A DNA stretch of 64,000 bases from Actinomycetota bacterium (GCA_026003015.1 BPGL01000001.1:128922-192921), one strand, 5' to 3'. Shown: positions 20,444 to 30,321, numbered from the stretch's first letter. The notes: generated by a model not told the origin, from the letters alone. Made by a program: numbers and translations.

Positions 20444-21376
20444 GTGCCGATCACGCAGGTCGACCGGATCTGGATGGATGGCCAGCTCGTGGACTGGCGC
20501 GACGCCCACGTCCACGTCCTGTCCCACGCCCTGCACTACGGGAGCGGGGTCTTCGAGGGGATCCGCGCCTACGAGACCGCCCGAGGGCCCGCCGTGTGGC
20601 ACCTCGACGAGCACCTCAAGCGGCTGTTCCGCAGCGCGAAGCTGTACCACCTCGAGATCCCCTACGCGCGTGAGGCGCTCGCCGAGGCGGTGAAGGACAC
20701 GATCCGCGCCAACGGCCTGACCGCGTGCTACATCCGACCGCTCGTCGTTCGGGGCTACGGGGAGATGGGGGTGAACCCCCTGCAGGCCCCCGTGAACGTG
20801 ATCGTCGCGGTGTGGCCGTGGGGCGCCTACCTGGGGGAGGAGGCCCTCGAACGAGGGGTGCGCATCAAGATCTCGAGCTGGCGGCGCAACGCGCAGAACG
20901 CCCTGCCCGCCGCGGCGAAGGCGACCGGGCAGTACATCAACAGCGTGCTGGCGAAGATCGAGAGCCTGAAGGCCGGCTACGACGAGGCGATCCTGCTCAA
21001 CGAGGCGGGGCAGATCACCGACGGATCCGGCGAGAACGTCTTCATCGTGCGCGACGGGGTGCTCGTGACCCCTCCCACCTCCGCCGGGTGCCTCGACGGG
21101 ATCACGCGGTCGAGCGTGATGCGGATCGCGCGCGACCTCGGCTACGAGGTCCGCGAGGAGAACCTCGTGCGTACCGATCTCTACAACGCCGACGAGTGCT
21201 TCTTCACCGGGACGGCCGCGGAGATCACCCCCATCCGCGAGGTCGACGACCGCGTGGTCGGCGAGGGTCACCGCGGGCCGATCACGAAGGAGTTGCAGTC
21301 GGTCTTCTTCGCCGCCACGAAGGGCGAGGATCCCCGCTACGCGGACTGGCTCACCTACGTCGAAGACCGGGGCTGA
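20444..21376 (+). CDS. ilvE: Branched-chain amino acid aminotransferase
   Basis: Final transamination of leucine, isoleucine and valine synthesis; class IV PLP fold. 310 residues. It opens with IWMDGQLVDW, then HALHYGSGVFEGIRAYET, and contains the PLP Lys in the AAKATGQYINS segment, plus the LNEAGQITDGSGEN and DGITR motifs. The GTG start 5 nt after GGAGGAGGG was chosen; longer in-frame versions run into the preceding gene. Four nt separate it from the M1 aminopeptidase, probably the same transcript. Confidence 0.94.
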   Translation: MPITQVDRIWMDGQLVDWRDAHVHVLSHALHYGSGVFEGIRAYETARGPAVWHLDEHLKRLFRSAKLYHLEIPYAREALAEAVKDTIRANGLTACYIRPLVVRGYGEMGVNPLQAPVNVIVAVWPWGAYLGEEALERGVRIKISSWRRNAQNALPAAAKATGQYINSVLAKIESLKAGYDEAILLNEAGQITDGSGENVFIVRDGVLVTPPTSAGCLDGITRSSVMRIARDLGYEVREENLVRTDLYNADECFFTGTAAEITPIREVDDRVVGEGHRGPITKELQSVFFAATKGEDPRYADWLTYVEDRG

Positions 21377-21380
21377 GCCG

Positions 21381-23952
21381 GTGGGAGATCCGGTCGACCG
21401 ACTCCCTCGCACCGCCCTGCCATCGCGCTACGACCTCGCGATCGAGCCCGACCTGGAACGCGCGACGTTCCGCGGGACCGTCGAGGTTGCGCTCGAGGTG
21501 CTCGAGCCCGTCGGTGAGATCGTCCTGAACGCCAAGGAGCTGGAGCTCGACACGCCGCGCCTCACGCGGGCGGACGGGGCGGGCGTGGAGGTGACCAAGG
21601 TCCGCGAGGACCCGGAGGCCGAGCGCGTCTACCTCGAGCTCGCCCGCGAGGTGGAGCCGGGCGGCTGGGTCCTGCGGATCGACTTCCGGGGCAGGCTGAA
21701 CGATCGGCTCGCGGGGTTCTACCGATCGACCTACGTCGGGCCCGACGGACGGCGACACGTGATCGCGGCGACGCAGTTCCAGGCGACCGATGCGCGACGT
21801 GCGTTCCCGTGCTGGGACGAGCCCGACCGGAAGGCGGTCGTCGCGATCACGCTCATCGTCCCCGATGGCGTCGTGGCGCTCGCGAACGAGGCCGAGATCG
21901 AGCGGGAGCGGCGTTCCGACGGGCGCGTGCGGATCCGCTTCGCGGACACGATCCCCATCTCGACGTACCTCGTGGCCTTCGTCGTGGGGCCGCTCGTCAT
22001 GACCGAGCCGATCGACGTCGACGGTGTGCCGATGCGCGCGGCGTGCGTTCCCGGCAGGGAGCACCTCACCGGCTACGCGCTCGATGTGGGCGCGCACGCG
22101 CTGCGGTTCTTCGCCGACTACTACGGGGTCGCCTACCCGGGCGGCAAGCTCGACCACGTCGCGATCCCGGACTTCGCGCCGGGCGCGATGGAGAACCTCG
22201 GATGCATCACGTACCGGGAGACGCTGATGCTGCTCGACCCGGCGACGGCCACGCACGGGGAGCGGCTCGACGTCGCCGAGACGGTCGCCCACGAGGTGGC
22301 CCACATGTGGTTCGGCGACCTCGTGACGATGCGGTGGTGGAACGGGATCTGGCTGAACGAGGCGTTCGCCACCTTCATGTCGTACCTCGCCGTGGACGCG
22401 TGGCGTCCCGCCTGGCGCGTGTGGACGACCTTCACGAGGCTCCGGGCGGGGGCGTTGGACGTCGACAGCCTCGACGCCACCCGCCCCATCGAGTACCCGG
22501 TGCGCACGCCCGACGACGCCAGCGGGATGTTCGACACGCTCACCTACACGAAGGGTGCAGCGGTGCTGCGGATGCTCGAGCGCTGGCTCGGCCCAACGCG
22601 GTTCCGCGACGGGATCCGCCGGTACCTGCGGACCCACGCGTACGGCTCGACCGAGACCCACGACCTGTGGGACGCGCTGGAGGCCGAGACGGGCGCGCCC
22701 GTTCGTCGGGTCGCCGACGCGTGGATCTTCCGGCCCGGGTACCCGGCCGTGATCGCGACGTCGGAGGATGGACACGTCCGCCTGACGCAGGTCCGGTTCA
22801 CCCAGACGGGGTTCCGGCGCCTCGACCCCGCGGACCGCACCACCTGGCCGGTGCCGCTGCTCCTGCGCCGTCCGTCAGGCGACGCAGCGCCCGAGCCCGT
22901 GCTCCTGGAGGCCGACGGCCTGCGGGTGCCGGTGGGCGAGGACGAGCCCCTCGTCGTGAACGCCGACGGCGCGAGCTTCGTCCGCGTGCTCTACGACGAC
23001 GCGATGCCCCGCCGGCTCGGCGGGGTGCGCGCACGCCTTACGCCCGCCGAGCGCCACGACCTCGTCGACGACGTCTGGGCCGCCGCGGTGGCGGGGGGCG
23101 AGCGAGGTCGGGGCCTTCCTCGACCTCGTGGACGGCTTCCGCGAGGAGGAGGAGCTCGTCGTGTGGCAGGCGATCCTGGAGGGCCTGTCCTGGTGCGATC
23201 GGTTCGTGGAGGGGCCTGCGCGCGAGGCGCTGCGGGCCTCGGTGCGGGCGCTCGTCGGCCCGGCCGCCGATCGTCTCGGTCGGGAGCCGAAGGACGGCGA
23301 GGACGATCTCGTGCGCGCGCTGCGCGGGGAGCTCGTCCGGGCGCTCGGGCTGCTCGGGGCGGACCCCCAGACGCGGGGGTGGGCGCGTGAGCTCGAGCTC
23401 GCCGCGCGCCGGGGCGACGAGGTGGATCCGCAGCTCGCCGCGGCCGCGGTCGACATCGTCGCCGCGTGGGGCGTCCCCGAGGACTACGAGGATTTCCGCC
23501 GCCGCGTGCCGAAGGCCTCGACCCCGCAGGAGGCCTGGCGCTACCTGCTGGCGCTCCCGCGGTTCCCCCAGGAGGAGCTCCTGGACCGGACCCTCGAGGC
23601 CACGCTGTCCGAGGAGGTCCGTTCCCAAGACGCTCCGTTCGTGATCGCCCGGGCCCTCGCGCACCGGGAGCTCGGCCCCCGAGCCTGGGCCTTCCTCCGC
23701 GACCGCTGGGAGGCGGTCGTCGACCGCGTCGCGGCCTCGAACCTGATCTCCGCCGTGGCCGGGGTCCGCTACCTGACCGACCCCGCCACCGTCGCCGACG
23801 TGCAGGCGTTCTTCGAGTCGCACGACGTCCCCCAGCACCGACTCGTCTTGCGCCAGATCCTCGAACGCCAACGCGTGCTCGCTGCGTTCCGCGAGCGGGC
23901 AACCCCGGAGCTCGCCGCGCGGCTCGGGTCGGGGCCTGGTCCGGGGACCTAG
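21381..23952 (+). CDS. M1 family aminopeptidase, interrupted by one frameshift near 23,095
   Basis: Zinc aminopeptidase of the M1 (aminopeptidase N) family. Exopeptidase motif GAMEN and zinc motif HEVAHMWFGD with the downstream ligand in WLNEAFATF are intact. The frame breaks near 23,092-23,097 (a run of six Gs); removing one base continues straight into the alpha-helical C-terminal domain, ending at 23,952 (about 856 residues in total). The untouched frame ends at 23,390 with the catalytic domain complete. Either a real lesion or an indel error. The GTG start lies 4 nt after ilvE. Confidence 0.85.
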
Positions 23953-23982
23953 GTCGAACGGCGGAACCTGGTCTCCGGGCGC

Positions 23983-24011
23983 TTGTGGCGGGTCGGCCCG
24001 TCCGATAGGGT
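23983..24011 (+). promoter_or_regulatory. Promoter TTGTGG-17-TAGGGT
   Basis: TTGTGG (23983-23988), 17-bp spacer, TAGGGT (24006-24011); transcript leader of about 60 nt before the GGGAGG ribosome-binding site of the secreted protein. Confidence 0.55.
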
Positions 24012-24079
24012 GGGCCTGGTCCGTCCGTCGGAAGCCGTAGGCCGTTCGGGGTCGTCGCAGCGCCTGGGAGGTGGTCGCG

Positions 24080-24730
24080 ATGCGGAAGGTGCTTCTCGTC
24101 GTGGGGGTGGTGATCGCGATCGTCGCACTGGGGATGAGCGCGGCGCTCGCCGACCCGCCGGGCAACAACGGCACGGTGAAGATCGACGGGGTCGATCTCG
24201 ACCAGCATCCGAACAACGAGCCGCACCCGGGGTGCCTGTTCGAGGTCGACTTCTACGGCTTCGGCGCGAACCTCGAGGCCACCTCGACCTTCTACGCGTG
24301 GCCGCCCACCGGCGCCCAGCAGCAGGTCCACCAGGTGGTCACGACGCTCGACGACGACGACTCGACCGGAGGGGGCAGCGAGGCGGGCTACGACGGCGGC
24401 ACCGGCCTGATCGATCTCTCACCGCACCTGGCCGGGATCATCCCGCATCCGAACCAGGGCTTCCACGTGAAGGTCAAGGTGGACGTTCCCGAGGGGTCGG
24501 ACTCGAACGCGTACTCGAAGTACAAGGTCTTCTGGGTCACCTGCGAGTACCCGCCGGCACCCGCGTCCGAGGGGACCGTGACCGGCGGCGGGGGCGCTGG
24601 CCTCGTCTCCGGTGAGGTCAGCCAGGGCGGCTCGGGCGTCGTGCTCGGCTGGCTCGCCGCAGCCGCCGGCCTGGGCGCGGTCCTCGCCGCCGCGGTGTTG
24701 AGCCGAGCTCGCAGGCGCGCGACGCCCTGA
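24080..24730 (+). CDS. Secreted, C-terminally membrane-anchored protein of unknown function
   Basis: 216 residues. Signal peptide (MRKVLLVVGVVIAIVALGMSAALA) with cleavage likely after Ala; the mature N-terminus runs GNNGTVKIDGVDLDQHPNNEPH. The acidic ectodomain has a Gly/Ser-rich stretch before a hydrophobic helix (GVVLGWLAAAAGLGAVLAAAVL) and an RARRR tail, the layout of a cell-wall or membrane-anchored protein; no LPXTG motif was seen. I do not recognise the ectodomain function. The ATG at 24080 has GGGAGG 8 nt upstream; the in-frame GTG at 24071 is too close to it. Confidence 0.75.
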   Translation: MRKVLLVVGVVIAIVALGMSAALADPPGNNGTVKIDGVDLDQHPNNEPHPGCLFEVDFYGFGANLEATSTFYAWPPTGAQQQVHQVVTTLDDDDSTGGGSEAGYDGGTGLIDLSPHLAGIIPHPNQGFHVKVKVDVPEGSDSNAYSKYKVFWVTCEYPPAPASEGTVTGGGGAGLVSGEVSQGGSGVVLGWLAAAAGLGAVLAAAVLSRARRRATP

Positions 24731-24742
24731 CGACACGCGGAC

Positions 24743-24779
24743 AGCGACGGCGCCGGGCTGCCGGTCCGGCGCCGTCGTT
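24743..24779. terminator. Bidirectional terminator hairpin between convergent genes
   Basis: Perfect 11-bp arms GACGGCGCCGG (24746-24756) and CCGGCGCCGTC (24766-24776), extended by flanking pairs to about 14 bp, with a 9-nt loop. It lies between the ends of the secreted-protein gene and the convergent dehydratase. There is no U-tract, as is usual for GC-rich actinobacterial terminators. Confidence 0.75.
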
Positions 24780-24785
24780 CGTCGC

Positions 24786-25760
24786 TCAGGGCCCGGTCGG
24801 CCCCGGCGGAGCCTGCAGGTCCGCGACGTCCGCGTTGCCGCCGCTCACGACGAGCACGACGCGCTCGTCGGGCTCGGGCTCGAACGCGTGGGCGAGCAGG
24901 GCGGCGAGCGGCGCCGCAGCGCCGGGCTCGGCCGCGATGCGGGCGGCGTCCCACAGCGCTCGCCGTGCTCGCACGATCGCCGCGTCGTCGACGAGGCAGA
25001 CGCGATCCACCCAGGCACGGGCGATCTGGAACCCGATGAGCCCGACCCGGCGCGCTCCGAGCGAGTCGGCGGCCACGCCGCTCACGTCCACGTCGACCGG
25101 TTGGCCGACCTCGAGCGCGGCCGACAGGGTGGGGGAGCGCTCGGGCTCCACGCCGACGACGCGGACGGCGCCCGAGCACCAGGCCGCGATCCCGCCAATC
25201 AGGCCGGCCCCACCGACCGGCACGAGCACGGTGTCGAGGTCGGGAACCTGCTCGTCGAGCTCGCGGGCGATCGTCCCCTGCCCGGCGACGACGGTCGGTT
25301 GGTCGTAGGGGTGGAGGAACGCCGCCCCCGTCTCGAAGGCGCGCTCTTCGCAGGCGGCGAAGGCCTCCGCGTAGTACCCGGGCACGACGTGAACCTGCGC
25401 ACCGAGGTCTCGGATCCGGTCGATCTTGGCGGACGGCGAGCTCGCCGGGACGAAGATCTCCGCGCGGTGGCCGAGCGCTCGGGCCGCGTACGCGACGCCG
25501 AGCCCGAAGTTCCCGCCGCTCGCGGCGATGACGCCGCTGTCGTCGATCTCGGCGGTGAGGATCCGGTTGAAGGCCCCGCGGGCCTTGAAGGACCCCGTGT
25601 GTTGGTGGAGCTCGAGCTTCAGGGCGATGCGCCCGGACAGCCCGAACGCACCGGGCTCGAGCTCGAGGACCGGGGTGCGCCGGATCCAGGGGGCGAGGCG
25701 CTCGGCCGCCTCCTCGATGTCGAACCGCGTCACGTCGAGCGGGTCGGTCCCCGGGGCCAT
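24786..25760 (-). CDS. Threonine/serine dehydratase-like PLP enzyme
   Basis: Fold-type II PLP lyase (about 324 residues) that deaminates threonine or serine to 2-oxoacids. The PLP Lys is in HTGSFKARGAFN, the phosphate loop is GGAGLIGG, and the SGGNFGLGVAYAAR segment matches the family. No C-terminal ACT domain, so it is the catabolic type or a racemase relative. I prefer the ATG at 25760; a GTG at 25808 is also in frame. It is divergent from hpaE and reads into the shared operator region. Confidence 0.85.
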   Translation of the reverse strand: MAPGTDPLDVTRFDIEEAAERLAPWIRRTPVLELEPGAFGLSGRIALKLELHQHTGSFKARGAFNRILTAEIDDSGVIAASGGNFGLGVAYAARALGHRAEIFVPASSPSAKIDRIRDLGAQVHVVPGYYAEAFAACEERAFETGAAFLHPYDQPTVVAGQGTIARELDEQVPDLDTVLVPVGGAGLIGGIAAWCSGAVRVVGVEPERSPTLSAALEVGQPVDVDVSGVAADSLGARRVGLIGFQIARAWVDRVCLVDDAAIVRARRALWDAARIAAEPGAAAPLAALLAHAFEPEPDERVVLVVSGGNADVADLQAPPGPTGP

Positions 25761-25813
25761 GAGGTCCACGGACGTATCGAAGCACGCCGACGGCCCGGGG
25801 GCCACCACGCGCC

Positions 25814-25856
25814 TTGACGCCCCGAGCGGGCGATGCCTATCGTTCGGTTACGAACG
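25814..25856 (+). promoter_or_regulatory. hpaE promoter with 16-bp operator over the -10
   Basis: TTGACG (25814-25819), 18-bp spacer, TATCGT (25838-25843). The perfect palindrome CGTTCG-GTTA-CGAACG (25841-25856) overlaps the -10 and start site. The same palindrome recurs at three other promoters between 30.3 and 36.8 kb. Confidence 0.75.
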
Positions 25857-25898
25857 AGTGACCGCGGTCGGTCGGCCGCGACCGGAGGTGCCACGGCG

Positions 25899-27362
25899 GT
25901 GCAGCGACGAGCGGTGGTCGAGGACGTCCCGGTCGCCACCGACCACTGGATCGGCGGCGAGCGGGTCGAGAGCGCGGATCGCTTCGTCGACCGCTCGCCG
26001 ATCGACGAGGCTCCGATCGCCGAGGTCGCGCGAGGCACGGCCCGCGACGTGGACGCGGCGGTCGCGGCCGCGCGCGACGCCTTCGCCGGCTGGTCGGCGA
26101 CGGCGCCGAAGGAACGGTCGGAGCTCCTCCACCGGATCGCCGATCGGGTCGAGGCCCGGCTCGAAGAGCTCGCGCGGGTGGAGACCCGCGACAACGGCTC
26201 GCTGCTGCGCTCCCATCGACGCTCGGTGATGCCGAGGGTCGCGCGGAACCTGCGGTTCTTCGCCGACCAGCTGCTCGACCTGCCGGACGAGCGGTTCGAG
26301 CAGGAACGCTTCGTGAGCCGCACCCGGTGGGAACCGGCTGGGGTGACGGCGGTCATCACCCCTTGGAACGCCCCGTTGATGCTCGCGACCTGGCGGGTGG
26401 CGCCGGCGCTGGCCGCCGGCGACACCGTCGTGCTGAAGCCTCCGGAGTGGGCGCCGCTCACGGCCTCGCTCCTGGCCGACCTCGCGCGTGAGGCCGGGCT
26501 TCCCGACGGGGTGCTGAACGTGGTCCACGGGATCGGGGAGGAGGCCGGCGCCGCGCTGGCCGCGCACCCGGGGATCGACCGTCTCGCCTTCACCGGCTCG
26601 GTGGAGACGGGCTCGCTCGTCGCTCGAGCGGCCGGAGCGAACCTCACCCCGGTCTCGCTCGAGCTCGGCGGCAAGTCGCCGTTCCTCGTGTTCGCCGACG
26701 CCGATCTCGACGCGGCCGTCCGTCAGGCCGTGAACCAGTACGACAACGCGGGTCAGGTCTGCCTCGCCGGCACCCGGCTGATCGTCGAGCGCTCGATCTA
26801 CGAGGTTTTCGTCGAGCGGTTCACGGCGGCCGCGGCGGCGCTCGTGCAGGGCGACCCACGTGATGAGGGGACCGATCTGGGACCGCTCATCACGCGCGAA
26901 CACCTCGAGCGGGTCGACGGCTTCGTGCGACGCGCCGAGGCGGACGGCGCACGCATCCTCATGGGCGGCGGGCCGAACGAGGAGGTCGGTGGCCTGCACT
27001 ACCGTCCGACCCTGATCGCCGACGCGCCGACCGGCTCGGAGATCCTCACGAAAGAGGTCTTCGGCCCCGTGCTCACGATCCAGCCGTTCGAGGACGAGGA
27101 CGAGGCGATCGGCCTCGCGAACGCGACCGACTACGGCCTGGCGGCGATCGTCTACACCGGGGATCGCGAGCGGGCCGATCGGGTGAGCGCTCGGCTGGTC
27201 GCGGGGACGGTGTGGGTCAACTGCTTCTTCGTGCGCGATCTGCGCGCGCCGTTCGGCGGCGCCCGCCGCTCGGGCATCGGTCGGGAGGGCGGCGTCTACA
27301 GCTTCGATTTCTACGCGGATGTGAAGAACGTCTGCTCGGCCCCCTGGAGCAAGGAGGACTAG
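25899..27362 (+). CDS. hpaE: 5-carboxymethyl-2-hydroxymuconate-semialdehyde dehydrogenase-like aldehyde dehydrogenase
   Basis: 487-residue NAD-dependent aldehyde dehydrogenase. Catalytic Cys is in DNAGQVCLAG, the general base Glu in ELGG, and the Lys in VVLKPPEW. The C-terminal FFVRDLRAPFGG, SGIGREGGVYSFDFY, D-KN pattern is what I recognise as typical of HpaE in homoprotocatechuate degradation, and the gene is followed after 4 nt by an HpaD-type dioxygenase. Start: GTG 8 nt after GGAGGTG. Family call firm; substrate by context. Confidence 0.85.
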   Translation: MQRRAVVEDVPVATDHWIGGERVESADRFVDRSPIDEAPIAEVARGTARDVDAAVAAARDAFAGWSATAPKERSELLHRIADRVEARLEELARVETRDNGSLLRSHRRSVMPRVARNLRFFADQLLDLPDERFEQERFVSRTRWEPAGVTAVITPWNAPLMLATWRVAPALAAGDTVVLKPPEWAPLTASLLADLAREAGLPDGVLNVVHGIGEEAGAALAAHPGIDRLAFTGSVETGSLVARAAGANLTPVSLELGGKSPFLVFADADLDAAVRQAVNQYDNAGQVCLAGTRLIVERSIYEVFVERFTAAAAALVQGDPRDEGTDLGPLITREHLERVDGFVRRAEADGARILMGGGPNEEVGGLHYRPTLIADAPTGSEILTKEVFGPVLTIQPFEDEDEAIGLANATDYGLAAIVYTGDRERADRVSARLVAGTVWVNCFFVRDLRAPFGGARRSGIGREGGVYSFDFYADVKNVCSAPWSKED

Positions 27363-27366
27363 AGCC

Positions 27367-28263
27367 GTGGGTGAGGTCGTCGGTGCAGGGCTCGTCGCGC
27401 ACGTCCCAACGATCATGCTTCCGGAGGAGGTGCGGCTCGAGATCAACGAGGGCCGCGAGATCACGCTCGTACCGGGCCTGCGCCGGATCAAGTCGGAGTG
27501 CCTGGACCGGCTGCGCCCCGACACGGTGATCGTGTTCGACACGCACTGGGAGTCGACGTTCGAGCACATCGTCACGGCCCATGAACGGCGCACGGGCCGG
27601 TTCACGTCGCACGAGCTTCCGCGCGGCATGCGGCAGATCCCCTACGACATCCCCGGGGATCCCGAGCTGGCTCGCCTGATCGCCGAGCAGGCCGAGGGAC
27701 GGGACGACTGCTGGATCCTCGCCTGCGACGATCCGTACCTGCCGATCTTCTACGGCACCGTGAACATCTGGACCTTCCTGGGGGACCCGGAGACGGCCTG
27801 GATCAGCGTGGCGGTGAACCAGACCTGCGACACCGACGATTTCCTGCTGTTCGGCGACCTCATCGGGCGAGCGATCGAGCAGAGCGACCGACGGGTCGTG
27901 CTGCTGGCCAGCGGGGGGATGACCCACCGGTTCTTCAACTTCAAGGAGCTGCGCAGGCGCGAGAGCCAGCGGGCGCCCGACAACATCTACGACCTCGCCT
28001 ACTACGAGGCGGACATGCGCGTGCTCGAGAAGCTCGAGCGAGGCGACCACGCCGGGGTGATCGACGGGATGCCGGAGTACCGCAAGGCCCATCCGGAGGG
28101 CCGGTTCGGGCACTACCTGATGATGGTCGCCGCGATCGGCGGACGCGCCTGTGTGGCGCCGGGCGAGCGCTTCAGCGAGTACGAGGCGAGCGTCGGCACC
28201 GGGCAGGTGCACGTCTGGTTCGAGCGGCCGAGCGCCGGTTGGACGGCCGGCGCCGCCGCGTAG
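27367..28263 (+). CDS. hpaD: Class III extradiol dioxygenase, 3,4-dihydroxyphenylacetate 2,3-dioxygenase-like
   Basis: Opens the ring of homoprotocatechuate (or a related catechol) next to the hydroxyls. 298 residues of the LigB superfamily. The N-terminal HVPTIMLPEE and the iron-binding FDTHWESTFEH segment, GMTHRFFNFKEL near residue 185 and the RFGHYLMMVAAIGG end match the HpaD type. It is coupled to the preceding aldehyde dehydrogenase, which fits dioxygenase then semialdehyde oxidation in that pathway. GTG start. Confidence 0.85.
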   Translation: MGEVVGAGLVAHVPTIMLPEEVRLEINEGREITLVPGLRRIKSECLDRLRPDTVIVFDTHWESTFEHIVTAHERRTGRFTSHELPRGMRQIPYDIPGDPELARLIAEQAEGRDDCWILACDDPYLPIFYGTVNIWTFLGDPETAWISVAVNQTCDTDDFLLFGDLIGRAIEQSDRRVVLLASGGMTHRFFNFKELRRRESQRAPDNIYDLAYYEADMRVLEKLERGDHAGVIDGMPEYRKAHPEGRFGHYLMMVAAIGGRACVAPGERFSEYEASVGTGQVHVWFERPSAGWTAGAAA

Positions 28264-28275
28264 CGTAGCCGCACC

Positions 28276-28812
28276 TCAGCCGCCGGCCGCCGCGAAGGCG
28301 TCGAGGGCGGCCAGCGTCGCCCGAACCTGCTCGAGTGAGATCGGGATCGGCCGCGCCATCGGGGGCAGCAGCAACCACACGAGCGACCCGCCCATGTGGC
28401 GGATCACCGCGCGCCCGTCGGGCTCGACGCGGACCTGCTCGAAGTGCACCGCCGCCAGCGCCCGCTGGAGGTCGGGGTCGGCCTCGAGCCGTGCCGCGAG
28501 CCGCGCGCCGGCCCCATCGCCGGCGCGCGCCCGGAACATCACCCGCTGCAGTCGCACGAGCCCTTTGCCGCGCGCCGCGAGGCCGGCCGTGCGGGGAAGC
28601 ACCGGCTCGGCGCTGGAGACCTCGAGGGCGAAGGCTCCGCCGAAGACCCGCCCACCGGTCGGGACGAGTTCGAGCTGAACGCTCGGTCGGCCGGCGCGCA
28701 CGAGCGTCGCCCCCAGGTCGCTCCGGCCCTCCACGTCGAGGCCGCAGGCTCCGAACGCCTCGAGGTCCCGCTCCAGGACCGCCCCGGCCCGGGCGCGCGC
28801 TCGCCGTCGCAC
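28276..28812 (-). CDS. Hypothetical protein, end of the permease operon
   Basis: 178 residues, not recognised. It is basic at the N-terminus, with two Arg-rich stretches, has no signal peptide and one moderately hydrophobic segment (GGSLVWLLLPPMARPIPISLEQV). Composition and codon use match the neighbours. It lies 12 nt downstream of the amino-acid permease on the same strand, so it is likely co-transcribed and may serve the same transport or catabolic system. Confidence 0.5.
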   Translation of the reverse strand: MRRRARARAGAVLERDLEAFGACGLDVEGRSDLGATLVRAGRPSVQLELVPTGGRVFGGAFALEVSSAEPVLPRTAGLAARGKGLVRLQRVMFRARAGDGAGARLAARLEADPDLQRALAAVHFEQVRVEPDGRAVIRHMGGSLVWLLLPPMARPIPISLEQVRATLAALDAFAAAGG

Positions 28813-28824
28813 GCCCGGGTTCCC

Positions 28825-30264
28825 TCAGCCGCGGCCGCGCTCGTGCTCCTCGGGGAGGAGCTCGGCGATCCGCTCGGTCTCGGCGTAGACCTCGTCGAGC
28901 GAGACGGGTCGGAACATCGCGCCGACGCCGTAGGTGATGGCGTTGTACGCCAGGGAGAAGACCACCGAGATCCCGAGGAACCAGGCGAAGTTCCGGTAGA
29001 TGTTCGATTCGATCGCAGGGTCGGGGAACACGTTCAGCGCGGCGATCGCCAGGAGCACGATCCCCACGACCTGCGGGATCGGGAACCACGGCGATCGGTA
29101 GGGGCGGCGCGCCCGCGGCTCCCGGATCCGCAGGGAGATCTGGGACACGTGGATGATGATGTAGGCCAGGCCCCATCCGAGAACGCCGGCCAAGATGAGC
29201 TCGATGAACCCGCCCGCGAGCGTCTGCTCGGTGAGGTTCAAGACGATCGGGGGGATCGACACGAGCACGATGCCGACCGCCGGGGCCCGGGTGCCCGGGG
29301 TGAGCCACCCGAAGATGGCCGGGAGCTGCCGATCCTGAGCCATCCCGTACATGATCCGCGGAACGCCGGCGGCGATCGAGTTCAGGGTGGACAGCGTCGC
29401 CGCGACCGACAGGATCCCCATCCACCACTTGCCCAGGTCGCCGAAGATCGCGATCGCGACGTTCATGTTCGTGATCTGGGTCGGGTCGCCCAGCTGGTCG
29501 AGCGGGATGTAGCGCGTCGCCGCCGTGCCCCACAGGAACATCGGGACCGCCACGAGCGTCAGCCCGATGAACATCCCCCAGGGGATCTCGCGCCCGGGGT
29601 TGCGGAGCTCCTCGGCAAGGGGGCAGGTGTACTCGACGCCGACGAACGTGAAGATCGCCAGGGCGATCAGCGAGACGAGCAGGTTCCCGTCGAAGGGGAC
29701 CGAGGGCAGGGCCGAGCCGACCGGGTCGCCCGCCCCGACGAGACCGGCCAGCCCGAACACGAGGAGCGAGCCGGCCAGGACGAAGGTGAGGGGCACCTCG
29801 ATCGCCGCGAAGACGCGCACCCCCAGGAGGTTCACGATCGCGATCGCGACGATGATGATCGTGACCCACGCCTTGAAGTCGAGGCCCAGTCCGAGGAACG
29901 CGGGGTCCGACACGATCGTGGCGGCGAGGAAGGCCTCGGAGGACCCGGGGAAGATCACGATCGCGAAATACCCGACGAACACCGTGATCGTCGCCCAGAA
30001 CGGACCGAGCCCCGCGCGCACGTACTCGTTCATCGAGCCCGCCTTCGGGATCATCGTCGCGAGCTCGGAGAAGCTCATCACCTGCGCGTACATCGCCACG
30101 AGCGCGACGGCCATCGCGTACAGCCCGATCGTGCTCGCGGCGTACAGCTGCGGAACGGTGACCAGCACCGTGGTCGCGAGGATCAGGCCGAACGTGGCGC
30201 TGATCGCGGTGGGCAGGCCCACGGACCCCCGGCGGAGCCCTTGGTCGGTCGCTTGACCAGCCAT
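28825..30264 (-). CDS. APC family amino acid permease
   Basis: 479-residue integral membrane protein of the amino acid-polyamine-organocation superfamily with about twelve helices. The first helix carries GLPTAISATFGLILATTVLVTV, followed by FSELATMIPKAGSMNEYVRAGLGPF, the conserved substrate-binding turn of helix 1-3. Divergent from the aromatic amino-acid decarboxylase across 117 bp that contain the shared operator motif, so uptake and decarboxylation are probably co-regulated. Confidence 0.88.
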   Translation of the reverse strand: MAGQATDQGLRRGSVGLPTAISATFGLILATTVLVTVPQLYAASTIGLYAMAVALVAMYAQVMSFSELATMIPKAGSMNEYVRAGLGPFWATITVFVGYFAIVIFPGSSEAFLAATIVSDPAFLGLGLDFKAWVTIIIVAIAIVNLLGVRVFAAIEVPLTFVLAGSLLVFGLAGLVGAGDPVGSALPSVPFDGNLLVSLIALAIFTFVGVEYTCPLAEELRNPGREIPWGMFIGLTLVAVPMFLWGTAATRYIPLDQLGDPTQITNMNVAIAIFGDLGKWWMGILSVAATLSTLNSIAAGVPRIMYGMAQDRQLPAIFGWLTPGTRAPAVGIVLVSIPPIVLNLTEQTLAGGFIELILAGVLGWGLAYIIIHVSQISLRIREPRARRPYRSPWFPIPQVVGIVLLAIAALNVFPDPAIESNIYRNFAWFLGISVVFSLAYNAITYGVGAMFRPVSLDEVYAETERIAELLPEEHERGRG

Positions 30265-30305
30265 CCGTGTCCCCCTGCATCCGTGGAGGCCCTCGGGCCT
30301 CCGGT

Positions 30306-30321
30306 CGTTCGGTGCCGAAAT
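30306..30321. promoter_or_regulatory. Operator copy in permease/decarboxylase intergenic region
   Basis: CGTTCGGTGCCGAAAT matches 12 of 16 positions of the hpaE operator, with a perfect core TTCGG-TG-CCGAA (30308-30319). A second palindrome, GGAGGCCC/GGGCCTCC (30285-30302), lies in the permease leader. Confidence 0.55.
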
